A program made the translations under genes and the position numbers. This document shows, piece by piece, positions 27,570-37,111 of a stretch of 64,000 nt of DNA. Within the stretch, counting starts at the first letter, position 1, and every line of letters starts with the position of its first letter. This DNA is from an uncultured Flavobacteriaceae bacterium (GTDB taxonomy: Bacteria; Bacteroidota; Bacteroidia; Flavobacteriales; Flavobacteriaceae), in the NCBI GenBank assembly GCA_947494325.1, contig CANLUS010000002.1:1-64000 (forward strand). The letters run 5' to 3'. The notes below the pieces were generated by a model. That model saw nothing but the letters and a program-made list of their open reading frames with translations. It was not told the DNA's origin and ran no database searches.

Positions 27570-28430
27570 ATGATTTTTATTGTTGATAGTGGTTCTACGA
27601 AATGTGATTGGATTGCAGTAGATGAAAATGGAATTCAGTTGTTTGAAAAAGTAAGAACTAAAGGCTTGAATCCCGCGATTTTAAGTCCTGATGAATTACT
27701 CGGACGAATTCGAGATAATGATGTGCTTCAGATGCACAAGGATGCCGTTGAACACATATATTTCTATGGAGCAGGTTGTGGTACAGAAGGTCCTAGAATA
27801 TCTTTAGAACAGGTATTAGGATCCTATTTTAAGAATGCGCATGTTGAGGTTGCCGAAGATACATTAGCAGCCGTTTACGCCACCATCGAAAATAACGAAC
27901 CTGCTGTCGTTTGTATTTTAGGTACAGGATCTAACTGTACATATTACGACGGTGAAAAAACGCACCAAAAAATACTGTCATTGGGTTATATTATTATGGA
28001 TCATGCTAGTGGTAATTATTTTGGTAAACAACTTATAAGAGATTATTTCTTTAATCATATGCCCGCAGATTTGAGGGTCTCGTTTAATGAAAAGTACAAT
28101 CTAGAACCTGATTTTATTAAATACAATCTATATAAAAATCAAAATCCAAACGCATATTTAGCTTCGTTTGCTGAATTTATGTTCTTAAACAAAGAATGTG
28201 ATTATATTAGAAATATGATCAAGTTAGGTTTTAAGCGTTTTACAAAAAACATGATTTATCAGTTCAAGGATAAGTTACAAGACGTTCCGGTTCATTTTGC
28301 AGGATCTATTGCTTTTCTTTCTCAAGATGAAATAAAAGAAGTGGCTCAAGAAATGGGATTTAAGACAGGTAATTTTGTGAAAAGACCTATTGACGGCTTA
28401 GTTAAATACCATACCAAAAAATTAAATTAG
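27570..28430 (+). CDS. BadF/BadG-type ATPase, N-acetylglucosamine kinase-like
   Basis: A 286-residue sugar-kinase-fold (ASKHA) protein. Phosphate-1 motif DSGSTKCDW at 6-14, a central EDTLAAVYA segment with the likely catalytic Asp, and the phosphate-2 motif CILGTGSNC. The adenosine-motif region GSIAFLSQDE is near the C-terminus. Family members phosphorylate N-acetylglucosamine or related sugars or act as activating ATPases. The short length and soluble nature fit the GlcNAc-kinase-like group. In many flavobacteria it lies near glycolytic genes; here its neighbours are RidA and an unrelated TPR protein. Substrate not proven. Confidence 0.8.
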   Translation: MIFIVDSGSTKCDWIAVDENGIQLFEKVRTKGLNPAILSPDELLGRIRDNDVLQMHKDAVEHIYFYGAGCGTEGPRISLEQVLGSYFKNAHVEVAEDTLAAVYATIENNEPAVVCILGTGSNCTYYDGEKTHQKILSLGYIIMDHASGNYFGKQLIRDYFFNHMPADLRVSFNEKYNLEPDFIKYNLYKNQNPNAYLASFAEFMFLNKECDYIRNMIKLGFKRFTKNMIYQFKDKLQDVPVHFAGSIAFLSQDEIKEVAQEMGFKTGNFVKRPIDGLVKYHTKKLN

Positions 28431-28433
28431 GTT

Positions 28434-28817
28434 TTAATTTTTAATAGCAATCATAGAAATTTCTACATTCACATTTTTAGGTAAACACGCTACCTGAACC
28501 GTTTCTCTTGCTGGTGCCGTATCATTATCAAAATAGGCACCGTAAACTTCATTAATAGTACCAAAGTCGTTCATATCAGAAATAAAAATTGATGATTTCA
28601 CAACATCAGTAAATGCCATTCCTGCAGCGAACAACACTTCCTTCATATTTTCCATAACTTGTTTGGTTTCAACAGTAATATTATCCATAACTAATTCACC
28701 AGTAGAAGGGTCTAATGCTATTTGACCTGAAGTATATAACGTGCCATTTATCAATACTGCTTGGTTATAAGGGCCTATAGGTGCGGGAGCTTTGGAAGTT
28801 GTAATTATTTTTTTCAT
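28434..28817 (-). CDS. RidA family reactive-intermediate deaminase
   Basis: A 127-residue protein of the YjgF/YER057c/UK114 family. RidA hydrolyses 2-aminoacrylate and similar enamines released by PLP enzymes. Signatures: PIGPYNQAV at 13-21, the YTSGQIALDP strand, and the C-terminal PARETVQVACLP with Arg104, the residue that binds the substrate carboxylate in active RidA, followed by Glu119 as in active members. It should therefore be a true RidA-type deaminase. It lies 37 bp downstream of lptD on the same strand and converges on the BadF-type kinase gene with a 3-bp gap. Confidence 0.92.
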   Translation of the reverse strand: MKKIITTSKAPAPIGPYNQAVLINGTLYTSGQIALDPSTGELVMDNITVETKQVMENMKEVLFAAGMAFTDVVKSSIFISDMNDFGTINEVYGAYFDNDTAPARETVQVACLPKNVNVEISMIAIKN

Positions 28818-28854
28818 TTTTTGTCAAGTTTAATATAAAATAAGATTGTAAATT

Positions 28855-31485
28855 CTAGAATAAGCGCCTATCGGGCACTCTACGTTGGTCATATTTTAAG
28901 TCACTGAATATAGATGATTTTACTCCAATAAAGAAATAGTAAGAGGTTCTATTACCAAACGGCACCCAATTAAAACTCATACGCCAACTATCTAAATCGC
29001 GTTCGAAATTCAAGCTCGTAGGTGTAATACCTTTCCGTTTAAAATCATACCCTGAAGAAATACCAACACTCCATTTAGGAGAAAGTTCAACATCTCCCGA
29101 AAACTGTAAGGAATTGCTAGAAATATCGCTTTCTCTTCTAGAATTTGAATAACCAAACGTATGTCTTAAACTTATATTCCATGGAATGTTAGAATCATAT
29201 AGTTTAGCAGTTTTTTTCTCGAGTTGTTCGCCGTCATATTTACTATTTCGGGTTGTTAAATTGTCACCTAATAGGTCATCACTCAACGGATCTTTGTTCT
29301 GAGAGTTATTTTTGCCTTCTTTCTTTTCGTCTTTCTTTGAAAAAATATCACTTGAAAGAGAATAACTTGTGTTAATACTTGCTTGTGTTAATCTAAACAA
29401 ACTACCGCCATTGTTGATGTTAAATGTGTTTATTCTTGTGTTATTAGCATTAAGTGCATACGGGTCAAGCGTAGCATTCATATTGACAGTCAATTTGTTA
29501 TCGAAAAAATTCGTGCTTGCCGTCATTCTAACTGGACTCCATTTTAACGAATCTGCGGCCATATTATAACTCGAAGAAAAATTTAAGCTATTCAGTAAGG
29601 TAATTTTTTTCGGTTCCGTTTCTGTTGAGTCTTTTGACATAACCTTCGCCTCAAAAACATTATTAAGCCGAAAGGTGAGATTGCTAGATAATCCTCGCGA
29701 AGGAGCACCAAAAATTCCGCCTTCAAAGCGCGTAAATTCTAAGGTATCATCAGGATCTTCACTTTGCTGAACTTCCTCATAAAAAGAGCTGAAATCTGGT
29801 GTGTAATTAAAAGAAATTTCTGGACGCAAAGTGTGGCGAATTGCTTTTAACCGACCTTTCTTAAAGGTGTATTCCCCATAAATAGTCGTAGATGCTGAAA
29901 TACCACCTGAATATTGTCGAAATGAATCAAAGCCATTTACGGTATCAGTTACAACTTGATTCCCCTCTTCGAGAGTAGGGTCATAACTCCTAGCAATGGT
30001 TTTAAGATAGGATACTTCACTATAATTTGCGCTTGGTGACAGGGTAATGTAATTCAAAGCCTTAATATTAGTACTTAAAGAAACATTTTGACGTAATCCA
30101 CTTCGTGCGTTGTCAAACATTCCTGCTTTAAAAAACTCATCGTCTGTAGTTGTTACCCTGTTCTGTAAATCCATACTATAGGTCAGACCTAAGTTCTGTA
30201 TCGGATTCTTTTTAGAACCATTTTTTGGAGCAAAAGGGTAGATACGATCCATGCTAACTTGCATCGAAGGTAAGTTCATATCTATCAATTCTGTATTCGT
30301 ATTTTGAGTATGTGTTAATGACATATTCATATTGAAAGGAGTTCCAACAAACTTTTTGTAATATGAAATTGAAGAGCTAAAAGTATTTGTAATACCTCTT
30401 CCGATGTTTATTTCATTCAATGATTCTCTAAAATAGCGACTGCTACCCAGATTCACAGATGAAGAAAATCGTGAATTCGGATTTGATTTAGCATCCTGAC
30501 TATGACTCCAGCGTAAATAAAAGTTATTGCGTTGTGCAAAGTCATCAAACCCCCTTTGGCTGGTGATTAGATTTTCAAAACGTAAACTAAAGCTTCCTGA
30601 GAACTTGTATCGAAGCGCATAGTTCGATTCAAAGCGTAATCCCCAACTACCATTAGTGTAGATATCTCCCAGAACGGATAGGTCTACGTAATCATTAATG
30701 GCAAAATAGTATCCTAAATTTTGCAAAAAGAACCCTTGTTGATTATTTTCTCCCCATGTAGGAAGTTTTATACCCGAACTAGATCTTTCTTTCGTAAGTG
30801 GTGCATAGAAAAATGGTAAAACAGCAGGCGTTGGAACACCGGCTAAAATTAACTGAGATAGCCCACCGACAACCTTTTTACCAGGTACAACCTTAATGAT
30901 ATTTGTGCCTATATAATAATCAGGTTTGTCCTTTAATGAAGTAGTAAACTTGGCATTACTAATATACAACGTAGAATCATTTTCTCTTCGGGTTAACGCC
31001 CCATTAATGGTGATGCCATTTTGCTCAGTAGTTGTATTATAAATAACCGCCCTCTCATTCTTAAAATTATAAATTAATGAATCTTGAATAGACTCTTGAT
31101 TTGCCTGTTTGAATATAGGTCGCTGCGTATAAACACCCGCGGTATCTACAATACCTTTTGCGTATGCAAGATTCTTCTCATAATCTATGATTATAATTCC
31201 TGCTTTCAACTCTATATCTTGATAATACAACTCTGCATTGTTATATAAAGTTGTTGTTTTTGTTATGAAATTATTTGATATATAATCAGTGGCTTTTTTC
31301 TTAATAATATCATCTAAAAACTCTTTAGGTTTTATGCTGTCGACTTTAACTGTATCCTTGGCTACAGTATCTATCGCCTTAACGGAGAGCGTATCTTTTT
31401 GTTTGGTTTCCTGACTAAAGCTGTTCGTAATCCCAACACTAAAAAATAGTAAAACTAAAAGTATGTGCTTTAAATTTGTATACAA
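28855..31485 (-). CDS. lptD: LPS-assembly protein LptD (OstA-like, Bacteroidota form)
   Basis: An 876-residue outer-membrane protein that inserts lipopolysaccharide in the outer leaflet. Signal peptide 1-25, then a Lys/Asp-rich linker, an OstA/LptA-like jelly-roll (about 65-210; tandem ELYYQDIELKAGIIIIDYE and ALTRREND strands), and a large C-terminal beta-barrel with alternating hydrophobic strands. It lacks the cysteine pairs that form the disulfides of E. coli LptD: hardly any cysteine is seen in the mature chain. A TAAGTTTG box at 31538-31545 (minus) may be its -7 element. It is divergent from the amidase gene and followed by RidA, an order I recall from other flavobacteria. Confidence 0.88.
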   Translation of the reverse strand: MYTNLKHILLVLLFFSVGITNSFSQETKQKDTLSVKAIDTVAKDTVKVDSIKPKEFLDDIIKKKATDYISNNFITKTTTLYNNAELYYQDIELKAGIIIIDYEKNLAYAKGIVDTAGVYTQRPIFKQANQESIQDSLIYNFKNERAVIYNTTTEQNGITINGALTRRENDSTLYISNAKFTTSLKDKPDYYIGTNIIKVVPGKKVVGGLSQLILAGVPTPAVLPFFYAPLTKERSSSGIKLPTWGENNQQGFFLQNLGYYFAINDYVDLSVLGDIYTNGSWGLRFESNYALRYKFSGSFSLRFENLITSQRGFDDFAQRNNFYLRWSHSQDAKSNPNSRFSSSVNLGSSRYFRESLNEINIGRGITNTFSSSISYYKKFVGTPFNMNMSLTHTQNTNTELIDMNLPSMQVSMDRIYPFAPKNGSKKNPIQNLGLTYSMDLQNRVTTTDDEFFKAGMFDNARSGLRQNVSLSTNIKALNYITLSPSANYSEVSYLKTIARSYDPTLEEGNQVVTDTVNGFDSFRQYSGGISASTTIYGEYTFKKGRLKAIRHTLRPEISFNYTPDFSSFYEEVQQSEDPDDTLEFTRFEGGIFGAPSRGLSSNLTFRLNNVFEAKVMSKDSTETEPKKITLLNSLNFSSSYNMAADSLKWSPVRMTASTNFFDNKLTVNMNATLDPYALNANNTRINTFNINNGGSLFRLTQASINTSYSLSSDIFSKKDEKKEGKNNSQNKDPLSDDLLGDNLTTRNSKYDGEQLEKKTAKLYDSNIPWNISLRHTFGYSNSRRESDISSNSLQFSGDVELSPKWSVGISSGYDFKRKGITPTSLNFERDLDSWRMSFNWVPFGNRTSYYFFIGVKSSIFSDLKYDQRRVPDRRLF

Positions 31486-31587
31486 CGCTATTAATAGTAT
31501 TTTTGTAAATAGAAAAACGGCTCAGTTTTTGAGTTTACAAACTTACATATATTTTTTATGAGGTTAAACTTAAAGAGACGTTAAAAA

Positions 31588-32727
31588 ATGAATACTATTA
31601 TTACCCCAAATAATAATAAAATTGTAATGATTAAAAAGATATTTTTTCTTGCATTTCTTGCAGGAATATTTTTATTGCCGACGCAGTTTATTGAAGCACA
31701 ACAAAAGTTCAAAGTTGTTTTAGATCCCGGTCACGGAGGAACCGATCCAGGAAATTTGGGAGCGCCTAAAAGTAAGTATTTAGAAAAAGAAATTGTTCTA
31801 AAGATTGCATTGAAAGTAGGGGAGTTGTTGGAGAAAGATAAAGATATCGAGGTAATTTACACGCGTAAAGATGATACCTTTATTGATTTAGATGTGAGAG
31901 GACAGATTGCACAAAAATCGAAGGCAAACCTATTTATTTCTATACACTGTGACGCATTTTCTAGTCCGCATGCTTCTGGCGCAGGAACTTTTGTGCTCGG
32001 TTTACATGAGAACGATCGTAATTTTGAAATTGCAAAAAAAGAGAATCAAGTGATCTTAATGGAAGATAATTATAAGGAGAAGTATGGAGGTTTTAATCCT
32101 AATTCTCCAGAATCGGTTATTGGAATTACCATGATGCAAGAAGAATATTTGGATCAGAGTTTAACGATTGCAAGCATGATTCAAAATAAATTTGCAAAAG
32201 AACTAAAGAGAAAAGATCGCTTAGTAAAACAAGCTGGATTTCTTGTTCTAAGAAATACCTTTATGCCAAGTGTGTTGGTGGAAACGGGTTTTTTAACCAA
32301 TCCAAAAGAAGGTGCTTATTTAAGTTCAGAAAAAGGTCAAAAAGAAATGGCTAAAGCTATATACGATGGTATTAAAGCCTACAAAAAAGAATACGATGCT
32401 AACTTTGTGGTAGAAGTAAAACCTGAACCAACGCCTATTAAGGAAAAGCCTGCTTCTCGAGTGTTTAAAAATGTGAAATTTAAAGTGCAAATAGCATCAA
32501 GTTCCAAAAAAGTAAAAACAGTTCCTCATAACTTCAAAGGCTTAAAGAATATGGAACGTGTTCGTGTGGGTGCGCATCACAAATATTATTATGGGGAAAC
32601 TTCCGATTATGAAAAAGCCAAGGAACTGCGAACGGTAGCTAAAGACAAGGGCTATACTTCTGCATTTATTGTCGCTTTTAAAAATGGAAAAAAGGTTTCT
32701 GTAAATAAAGTTTTGAAATCTGAATAA
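31588..32727 (+). CDS. N-acetylmuramoyl-L-alanine amidase with SPOR domain
   Basis: A 379-residue peptidoglycan hydrolase that cleaves the MurNAc-L-Ala bond during cell separation. A signal peptide precedes an Amidase_3 domain (about 42-270) with zinc ligands visible: the His of LDPGHGG, the Glu of YLEKEIVLK, the His of FISIHCDA, and the catalytic Glu of VLVETGFLTNP. A proline/lysine linker leads to a C-terminal SPOR domain (about 300-375) that should target denuded septal peptidoglycan. Two starts are possible: the ATG at 31588 or the one at 31627, which begins directly at a classical signal peptide (MIKKIFFLAF). Followed by the MCE gene. Confidence 0.93.
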   Translation: MNTIITPNNNKIVMIKKIFFLAFLAGIFLLPTQFIEAQQKFKVVLDPGHGGTDPGNLGAPKSKYLEKEIVLKIALKVGELLEKDKDIEVIYTRKDDTFIDLDVRGQIAQKSKANLFISIHCDAFSSPHASGAGTFVLGLHENDRNFEIAKKENQVILMEDNYKEKYGGFNPNSPESVIGITMMQEEYLDQSLTIASMIQNKFAKELKRKDRLVKQAGFLVLRNTFMPSVLVETGFLTNPKEGAYLSSEKGQKEMAKAIYDGIKAYKKEYDANFVVEVKPEPTPIKEKPASRVFKNVKFKVQIASSSKKVKTVPHNFKGLKNMERVRVGAHHKYYYGETSDYEKAKELRTVAKDKGYTSAFIVAFKNGKKVSVNKVLKSE

Positions 32728-32793
32728 AAAGAATTTACTCTTTTTACTCACAGAAATTATTAGTATTATTGCTTATTATCTAAACGTAATAAT

Positions 32794-33747
32794 TTGAAAA
32801 TTTCAAGAGAGTTAAAAACAGGTGTGATTGTTATATTAGGAATCGCACTTTTTATTTGGGGCTTTAGCTATATTAAGGGAGAGAGTCTATTCGAAAAACC
32901 AAGAATGTTCTATGCTGAATATGATAATGTTCAGGGGTTACTAACTTCTGGAAGTGTTACAATTAATGGTCTTAAAGTAGGTAAGATAGAAGCTATAACT
33001 TTCCACCCCAAGAGAACTGGTCGTTTGGTGGTGAAGTTTTCTTTAGAGAATGATTTTCAATTTTCTAAGAATAGTATTGCACAAATATATAGTCCCGATT
33101 TTATTAGCGGTAAATCGATAAAGATTGTCCCAAGCTACGAAGGAGCGAATGCCGTATCTGGAGATACTTTAACTGCAAAGGTAGAAACAGATATCTTAGG
33201 TTCAATTGGAGATCAGCTGGTTCCATTACAAGAAAAAATTACAAGTTTTATTACGAATGCCGACGCTGCTTTAAAGGGCTTTAATGATGTTTTGGATGAT
33301 GATGGTAGAACAAACTTAAAACAATCTTTAGCTAAACTAAATTCAACCCTTTCTTCTTTTAATGGAGCTTCAGCATCGATGAACAGATTATTGGCGAAAA
33401 ATGGTAAAATTGATTCTGTGTTGACGAATGCACAGGTTGCTTCGGTAAATCTAGTTGAGATGACAGACTCTTTAGCAAGTGCTAATCTTGCAGGAACAAT
33501 TCATAAATTAGAGAGTTCGTTGAAAAATTTCAATACTATCCTGGCTGATATAAGTCAAGGAAAAGGCTCAATGGGTAAGTTATTGAAGGACGATGGTTTA
33601 TATCAGAACCTAGAAGGCGCGACGAAGGAAATGGAGGAATTATTACGCGAAATGAAGTTAAATCCTAAACGTTTTGTTCATTTTTCATTGTTCGGTAAAA
33701 AGCCCAAACCATATAAAAAAGGAGAAGAACCTAGTGAGCAAAAATAG
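32794..33747 (+). CDS. MlaD/MCE family lipid-transport protein
   Basis: A 317-residue single-pass inner-membrane protein. A short cytoplasmic N-terminus is followed by one transmembrane helix (about 9-27), then an MCE domain (about 35-115; marked by NVQGLLTSGSVTINGLKVGKI) and a long helical C-terminal region with repeated Ser/Asn/Leu. MlaD-like proteins form hexameric rings that bind phospholipids for ABC-driven transport between membranes. The partner ATPase and permease are not adjacent. The start codon is TTG at 32794; there is no in-frame ATG before the transmembrane helix. It follows the amidase gene by 66 bp. Confidence 0.88.
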   Translation: MKISRELKTGVIVILGIALFIWGFSYIKGESLFEKPRMFYAEYDNVQGLLTSGSVTINGLKVGKIEAITFHPKRTGRLVVKFSLENDFQFSKNSIAQIYSPDFISGKSIKIVPSYEGANAVSGDTLTAKVETDILGSIGDQLVPLQEKITSFITNADAALKGFNDVLDDDGRTNLKQSLAKLNSTLSSFNGASASMNRLLAKNGKIDSVLTNAQVASVNLVEMTDSLASANLAGTIHKLESSLKNFNTILADISQGKGSMGKLLKDDGLYQNLEGATKEMEELLREMKLNPKRFVHFSLFGKKPKPYKKGEEPSEQK

Positions 33748-33891
33748 TTGAGTAAAAGTTGCTATTTAAAGTTATTAAAAATAGTTAATAACTAATTAAA
33801 ACGAATCTTTACTAAAATAAGATAATTAATTAGTTTTACGCTGCTTTCGAAATGAGTTGAATTTCGAGATTTATTAATATCACAATAGTAG

Positions 33892-35202
33892 ATGCAATAT
33901 TTACCAAACATACTCTTTGCAGTTGTTTTAATTTTCGGAATTACTTTCTTCGCAAGAAATGTGAAAAAGTTAGTTCGAAATATCAAATTAGGGAAGTCTG
34001 TTGATCGCTCTGACAACAGCTCATTACGCTGGAAAAATATGATTAAAATTGCTTTAGGGCAATCTAAAATGGTACGCCGTCCTGTTTCTGGTTTATTGCA
34101 TATTGTTGTTTATGTTGGTTTCATCATCATAAATATAGAAGTATTAGAAATTATCATAGATGGTTTATTCGGTACGCATCGATTATTTCAAAACTATCTT
34201 GGCGCCCAATTGTACGGAGTACTAATTGGTATTTTTGAAATGCTTGCGTTATTGGTTTTTATATCCGTCATAATTTTTTGGATCCGTAGAAATGTGATTA
34301 ATATTAAACGGTTTTTGAATAAAGAAATGAAAGGATGGCCGAAAAATGACGGTAATTTTATTTTGTATTTTGAAATGGTACTAATGACCTTATTTTTGGT
34401 TATGAATGCCACCGATACGCCTTTTCAAGAAGCTGGAATTGGTAATGTAGTAAGTCAATATTTAGTTCCTGTTTTTAGTGGATTTACCGAAAGCACTCTT
34501 CATATAATTGAAAGAGGTGCCTGGTGGGCACATATTGTGGGAATACTTATTTTTCTTAATTACTTGTATTATTCAAAGCATCTTCATATTCTTTTGGCGT
34601 TTCCAAATACTTATTTTGCTAATTTGAATCCCAATGGTCAATTTGATAACCTTGGTTCGGTTACGAATGAGGTGAAATTAATGCTCGATCCGACAGCTGA
34701 TCCTTATGCAGCACCTGCTGAAGAGAATGCAGATGCGCTTCCTGAAAAGTTTGGGGCTCAAGATGTGACTGACTTAAATTGGGTGCAATTGTTAAATGCC
34801 TATACCTGTACTGAATGTGGTCGTTGCACATCTGTTTGTCCGGCTAACCAAACAGGTAAGGAACTGTCACCAAGGGCAATTATGATGAAAACGCGAGATC
34901 GCGTTGAGGAAGTTGGTAAAAATATTGACACAAACGGAAAGTTTGAAGACGATGGTAAGACCTTGTTAGACACCATTACGGCAGAAGAATTGTGGGCTTG
35001 TACGAGTTGTAATGCTTGTGTAGAAGAATGTCCAGTTAATATTGATCCCTTATCGATCATTATGGATATGAGACGTTATGAAGTTATGGAGAAATCGGCT
35101 GCCCCTCAAGAATTGAATATGATGATGACAAATATTGAAAATAATGGTGCGCCATGGCAATACAATCAAATGGATAGATTAAACTGGAAAGATGAAGAAT
35201 AA
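33892..35202 (+). CDS. Membrane 4Fe-4S dicluster protein (HdrC/NarI-like fusion)
   Basis: A 436-residue protein. Five hydrophobic helices (first at residues 1-22, last near 215-240) resemble a NarI/DsrM-type membrane domain and contain histidines suited to haem binding. The C-terminal half has two classical cysteine motifs, CTECGRCTSVCP and CTSCNACVEECP, each binding a 4Fe-4S cluster as in HdrC. Together with the HdrB-like gene two places downstream it should form an electron-transfer module at the inner membrane, perhaps exchanging electrons with menaquinone. The donor and acceptor are unknown. It begins the long co-directional run ending in menE and overlaps the next gene by 11 bp. Confidence 0.87.
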   Translation: MQYLPNILFAVVLIFGITFFARNVKKLVRNIKLGKSVDRSDNSSLRWKNMIKIALGQSKMVRRPVSGLLHIVVYVGFIIINIEVLEIIIDGLFGTHRLFQNYLGAQLYGVLIGIFEMLALLVFISVIIFWIRRNVINIKRFLNKEMKGWPKNDGNFILYFEMVLMTLFLVMNATDTPFQEAGIGNVVSQYLVPVFSGFTESTLHIIERGAWWAHIVGILIFLNYLYYSKHLHILLAFPNTYFANLNPNGQFDNLGSVTNEVKLMLDPTADPYAAPAEENADALPEKFGAQDVTDLNWVQLLNAYTCTECGRCTSVCPANQTGKELSPRAIMMKTRDRVEEVGKNIDTNGKFEDDGKTLLDTITAEELWACTSCNACVEECPVNIDPLSIIMDMRRYEVMEKSAAPQELNMMMTNIENNGAPWQYNQMDRLNWKDEE

Positions 35203-35638
35203 ATTTAATAAAGAATTAGAAGAGTTAAAAGATGAACACGGCAATTTAATAAGTCCGGGGTTAGCCGAAGGGGTTAAGAATTATCTCATTGATATAGACG
35301 GAACCATCTGCGATGATATTCCAAACGAAGAACCAGAGCGTATGTTAACGGCAGAAGTTTACCCAGATGCCTTAGTAACGTTAAATAAATGGTACGATGA
35401 AGGTCATATTATTTGTTTTTTTACGTCGAGAACGGAAGACCATAGAACATATACAGAAATCTGGTTAAGAGAGAATGGTTTTAGATATCATAGTTTGTTG
35501 ATGGGAAAACCTCGTGGAGGTAATTATCATTGGATAGATAATCATCTTGTAAAAGCTACTAGGTATAGAGGTAAATTTACCGATTTAGTAGATAAAGAAG
35601 TAACGATACAAGTGTTTGACGATGGTCAACATGAATAA
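35192..35638 (+). CDS. HAD-like phosphatase family protein
   Basis: A 148-residue small HAD-fold protein. Motif I is LIDIDGTICDD with Asp34 and Asp36; a TSR triad near residue 74 suits motif II; and a KPRGGNYHWIDN segment supplies the lysine and acidic residues of motifs III and IV. Homologues are often misnamed phosphoheptose isomerase; the sequence supports a phosphatase-like core, not an isomerase. The start overlaps the preceding Fe-S protein by 11 bp, which implies translational coupling, and it separates the HdrC-like and HdrB-like genes. Substrate unknown. Confidence 0.8.
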   Translation: MKNKFNKELEELKDEHGNLISPGLAEGVKNYLIDIDGTICDDIPNEEPERMLTAEVYPDALVTLNKWYDEGHIICFFTSRTEDHRTYTEIWLRENGFRYHSLLMGKPRGGNYHWIDNHLVKATRYRGKFTDLVDKEVTIQVFDDGQHE

Positions 35639-35659
35639 AATATTAAATATTTCAGCAGT

Positions 35660-36436
35660 ATGAATGTACCTACAATGGCAGAAATGATGGCCCAAGGAAA
35701 GCAACCAGAAGTGTTGTTTTGGGTTGGTTGTGCAGGTAGTTTTGACGATAGAGCCAAAAAGATAACCAAGGCTTTTGTAAAAATATTGCACAAGGCTAAG
35801 GTTGACTTTGCTGTGCTAGGTACTGAAGAGAGTTGTACCGGAGATCCTGCCAAGAGATCTGGGAATGAGTTTTTGTTTCAAATGCAAGCCATGACTAATA
35901 TAGAGGTGATGAATGCGTATGAAGTTAAAAAAGTGGTGACTGCGTGCCCGCATTGTTTCAATACATTGAAAAATGAGTACCCAGATTTAGGAGGAACATA
36001 TGATGTGATGCACCATACGCAGTTTTTAAAAACTTTATTAAATGATGGGCGCATATCAATTGAAGGAGGAAGTTATAAAGGCAAGCGAATTACATTTCAT
36101 GATCCTTGTTATTTAGGTAGAGCGAATGATGTGTATGAAGCACCTCGTGATTTGATTAGAAAATTAGAGGGTGAATTGATTGAAATGAAACGCTGTAAGC
36201 GAAACGGTTTATGTTGTGGAGCTGGGGGAGCGCAAATGTTTAAAGAACCAGAAAAAGGATCTAAAGACATTAATATCGAGCGTACAGAAGAAGCCTTAGA
36301 AATAAAGCCTGATATTATCGCAACAGGATGCCCATTTTGTAATACCATGATGACGGATGGTATAAAAAATAAAGAAAAAGAAGAAGTCAAAGTTTTAGAT
36401 ATCGTTGAACTAATTGCAAATGCACAAGATTTATAA
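35660..36436 (+). CDS. HdrB/GlpC-type CCG-domain Fe-S protein
   Basis: A 258-residue cytosolic protein with two cysteine-rich CCG domains, the type that binds non-cubane 4Fe-4S clusters in HdrB and is also seen in LutA, GlpC and SdhE. Visible cysteines: WVGCAGSFDD, EESCTGDPAKR and ACPHCFNTL in the first domain; FHDPCYLGR, LCCGAGGAQM and TGCPFCNTMM in the second. It pairs with the membrane HdrC-like protein 457 bp upstream, separated only by the small HAD gene. Likely a redox complex subunit. The real substrate (disulfide, lactate-like or other) cannot be read from the sequence. Confidence 0.9.
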   Translation: MNVPTMAEMMAQGKQPEVLFWVGCAGSFDDRAKKITKAFVKILHKAKVDFAVLGTEESCTGDPAKRSGNEFLFQMQAMTNIEVMNAYEVKKVVTACPHCFNTLKNEYPDLGGTYDVMHHTQFLKTLLNDGRISIEGGSYKGKRITFHDPCYLGRANDVYEAPRDLIRKLEGELIEMKRCKRNGLCCGAGGAQMFKEPEKGSKDINIERTEEALEIKPDIIATGCPFCNTMMTDGIKNKEKEEVKVLDIVELIANAQDL

Positions 36437-36451
36437 AAACTCCTACTTATT

Positions 36452-37102
36452 ATGCCTTATATTAAAGATAAAAACCTCGTAAATATTTACGAAGAAGTAG
36501 ACAAGGCCAATCAGACAATTGGTAAGCTTACTGATCTTTTAAAAGAAGAAGAAGAACATAATTCTATACTCAAGAAACATCGAGTAATTCTTGGTTTTTT
36601 CGGTTTACTACTGTTGTTATTATTTATATGGTCATTCTTAGGAAAAGAAGAAAAGCCAAACAATAAGTTCTTGATTAAGAACAATTTAACACTGATTGAT
36701 ACAGATAGTTTAGAAGCGATTAAGACAAACATGAAGACAAACATGAAGACCGTAGATACCTTAGGTGCAGCAGGTATGGATGGTGATTTCACTAGTCTTG
36801 ATGAGGATTTAGGAGGTATGGAAGGAGAGACAATTATTTACAGCGTACAGATTGGAGCTTTTACAAATTTTAAGGCAAAACTTTTTTCAGATGATCTTGC
36901 GCATTTGAAAGAGTTTAGTGAAGGAGGTTTGAATAAGTATGCTTTGGGTAATTTCATTACCTATAGTGAGGCAAAAACATTAAAAGATGACCTAAGGAGA
37001 CTTGGTTTTGCTGATTGTTTTGTCATCGCTCAATCCTATGGACAACCAGTGAATATTAAAGAAGCACTTCAATTAAGCGAAGAATTACATTATCTAAACT
37101 AG
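36452..37102 (+). CDS. Membrane protein with coiled coil and SPOR-like C-terminus
   Basis: A 216-residue protein. Residues about 8-42 are a charged helix likely to form a coiled coil. A transmembrane helix follows (about 46-64, leucine-rich with FIWSFLG). A linker contains a repeated TNMKTNMKT. The C-terminal 85 residues start with a SPOR-like IYSVQIGAFTN strand and the pattern of two helix-strand units, ending in an EALQLSEE helix. A SPOR domain would bind peptidoglycan, but the topology is type II and the match is partial. It lies in the 15-bp/9-bp spaced run between the HdrB-like gene and menA. Confidence 0.7.
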   Translation: MPYIKDKNLVNIYEEVDKANQTIGKLTDLLKEEEEHNSILKKHRVILGFFGLLLLLLFIWSFLGKEEKPNNKFLIKNNLTLIDTDSLEAIKTNMKTNMKTVDTLGAAGMDGDFTSLDEDLGGMEGETIIYSVQIGAFTNFKAKLFSDDLAHLKEFSEGGLNKYALGNFITYSEAKTLKDDLRRLGFADCFVIAQSYGQPVNIKEALQLSEELHYLN

Positions 37103-37111
37103 TACTTAATT

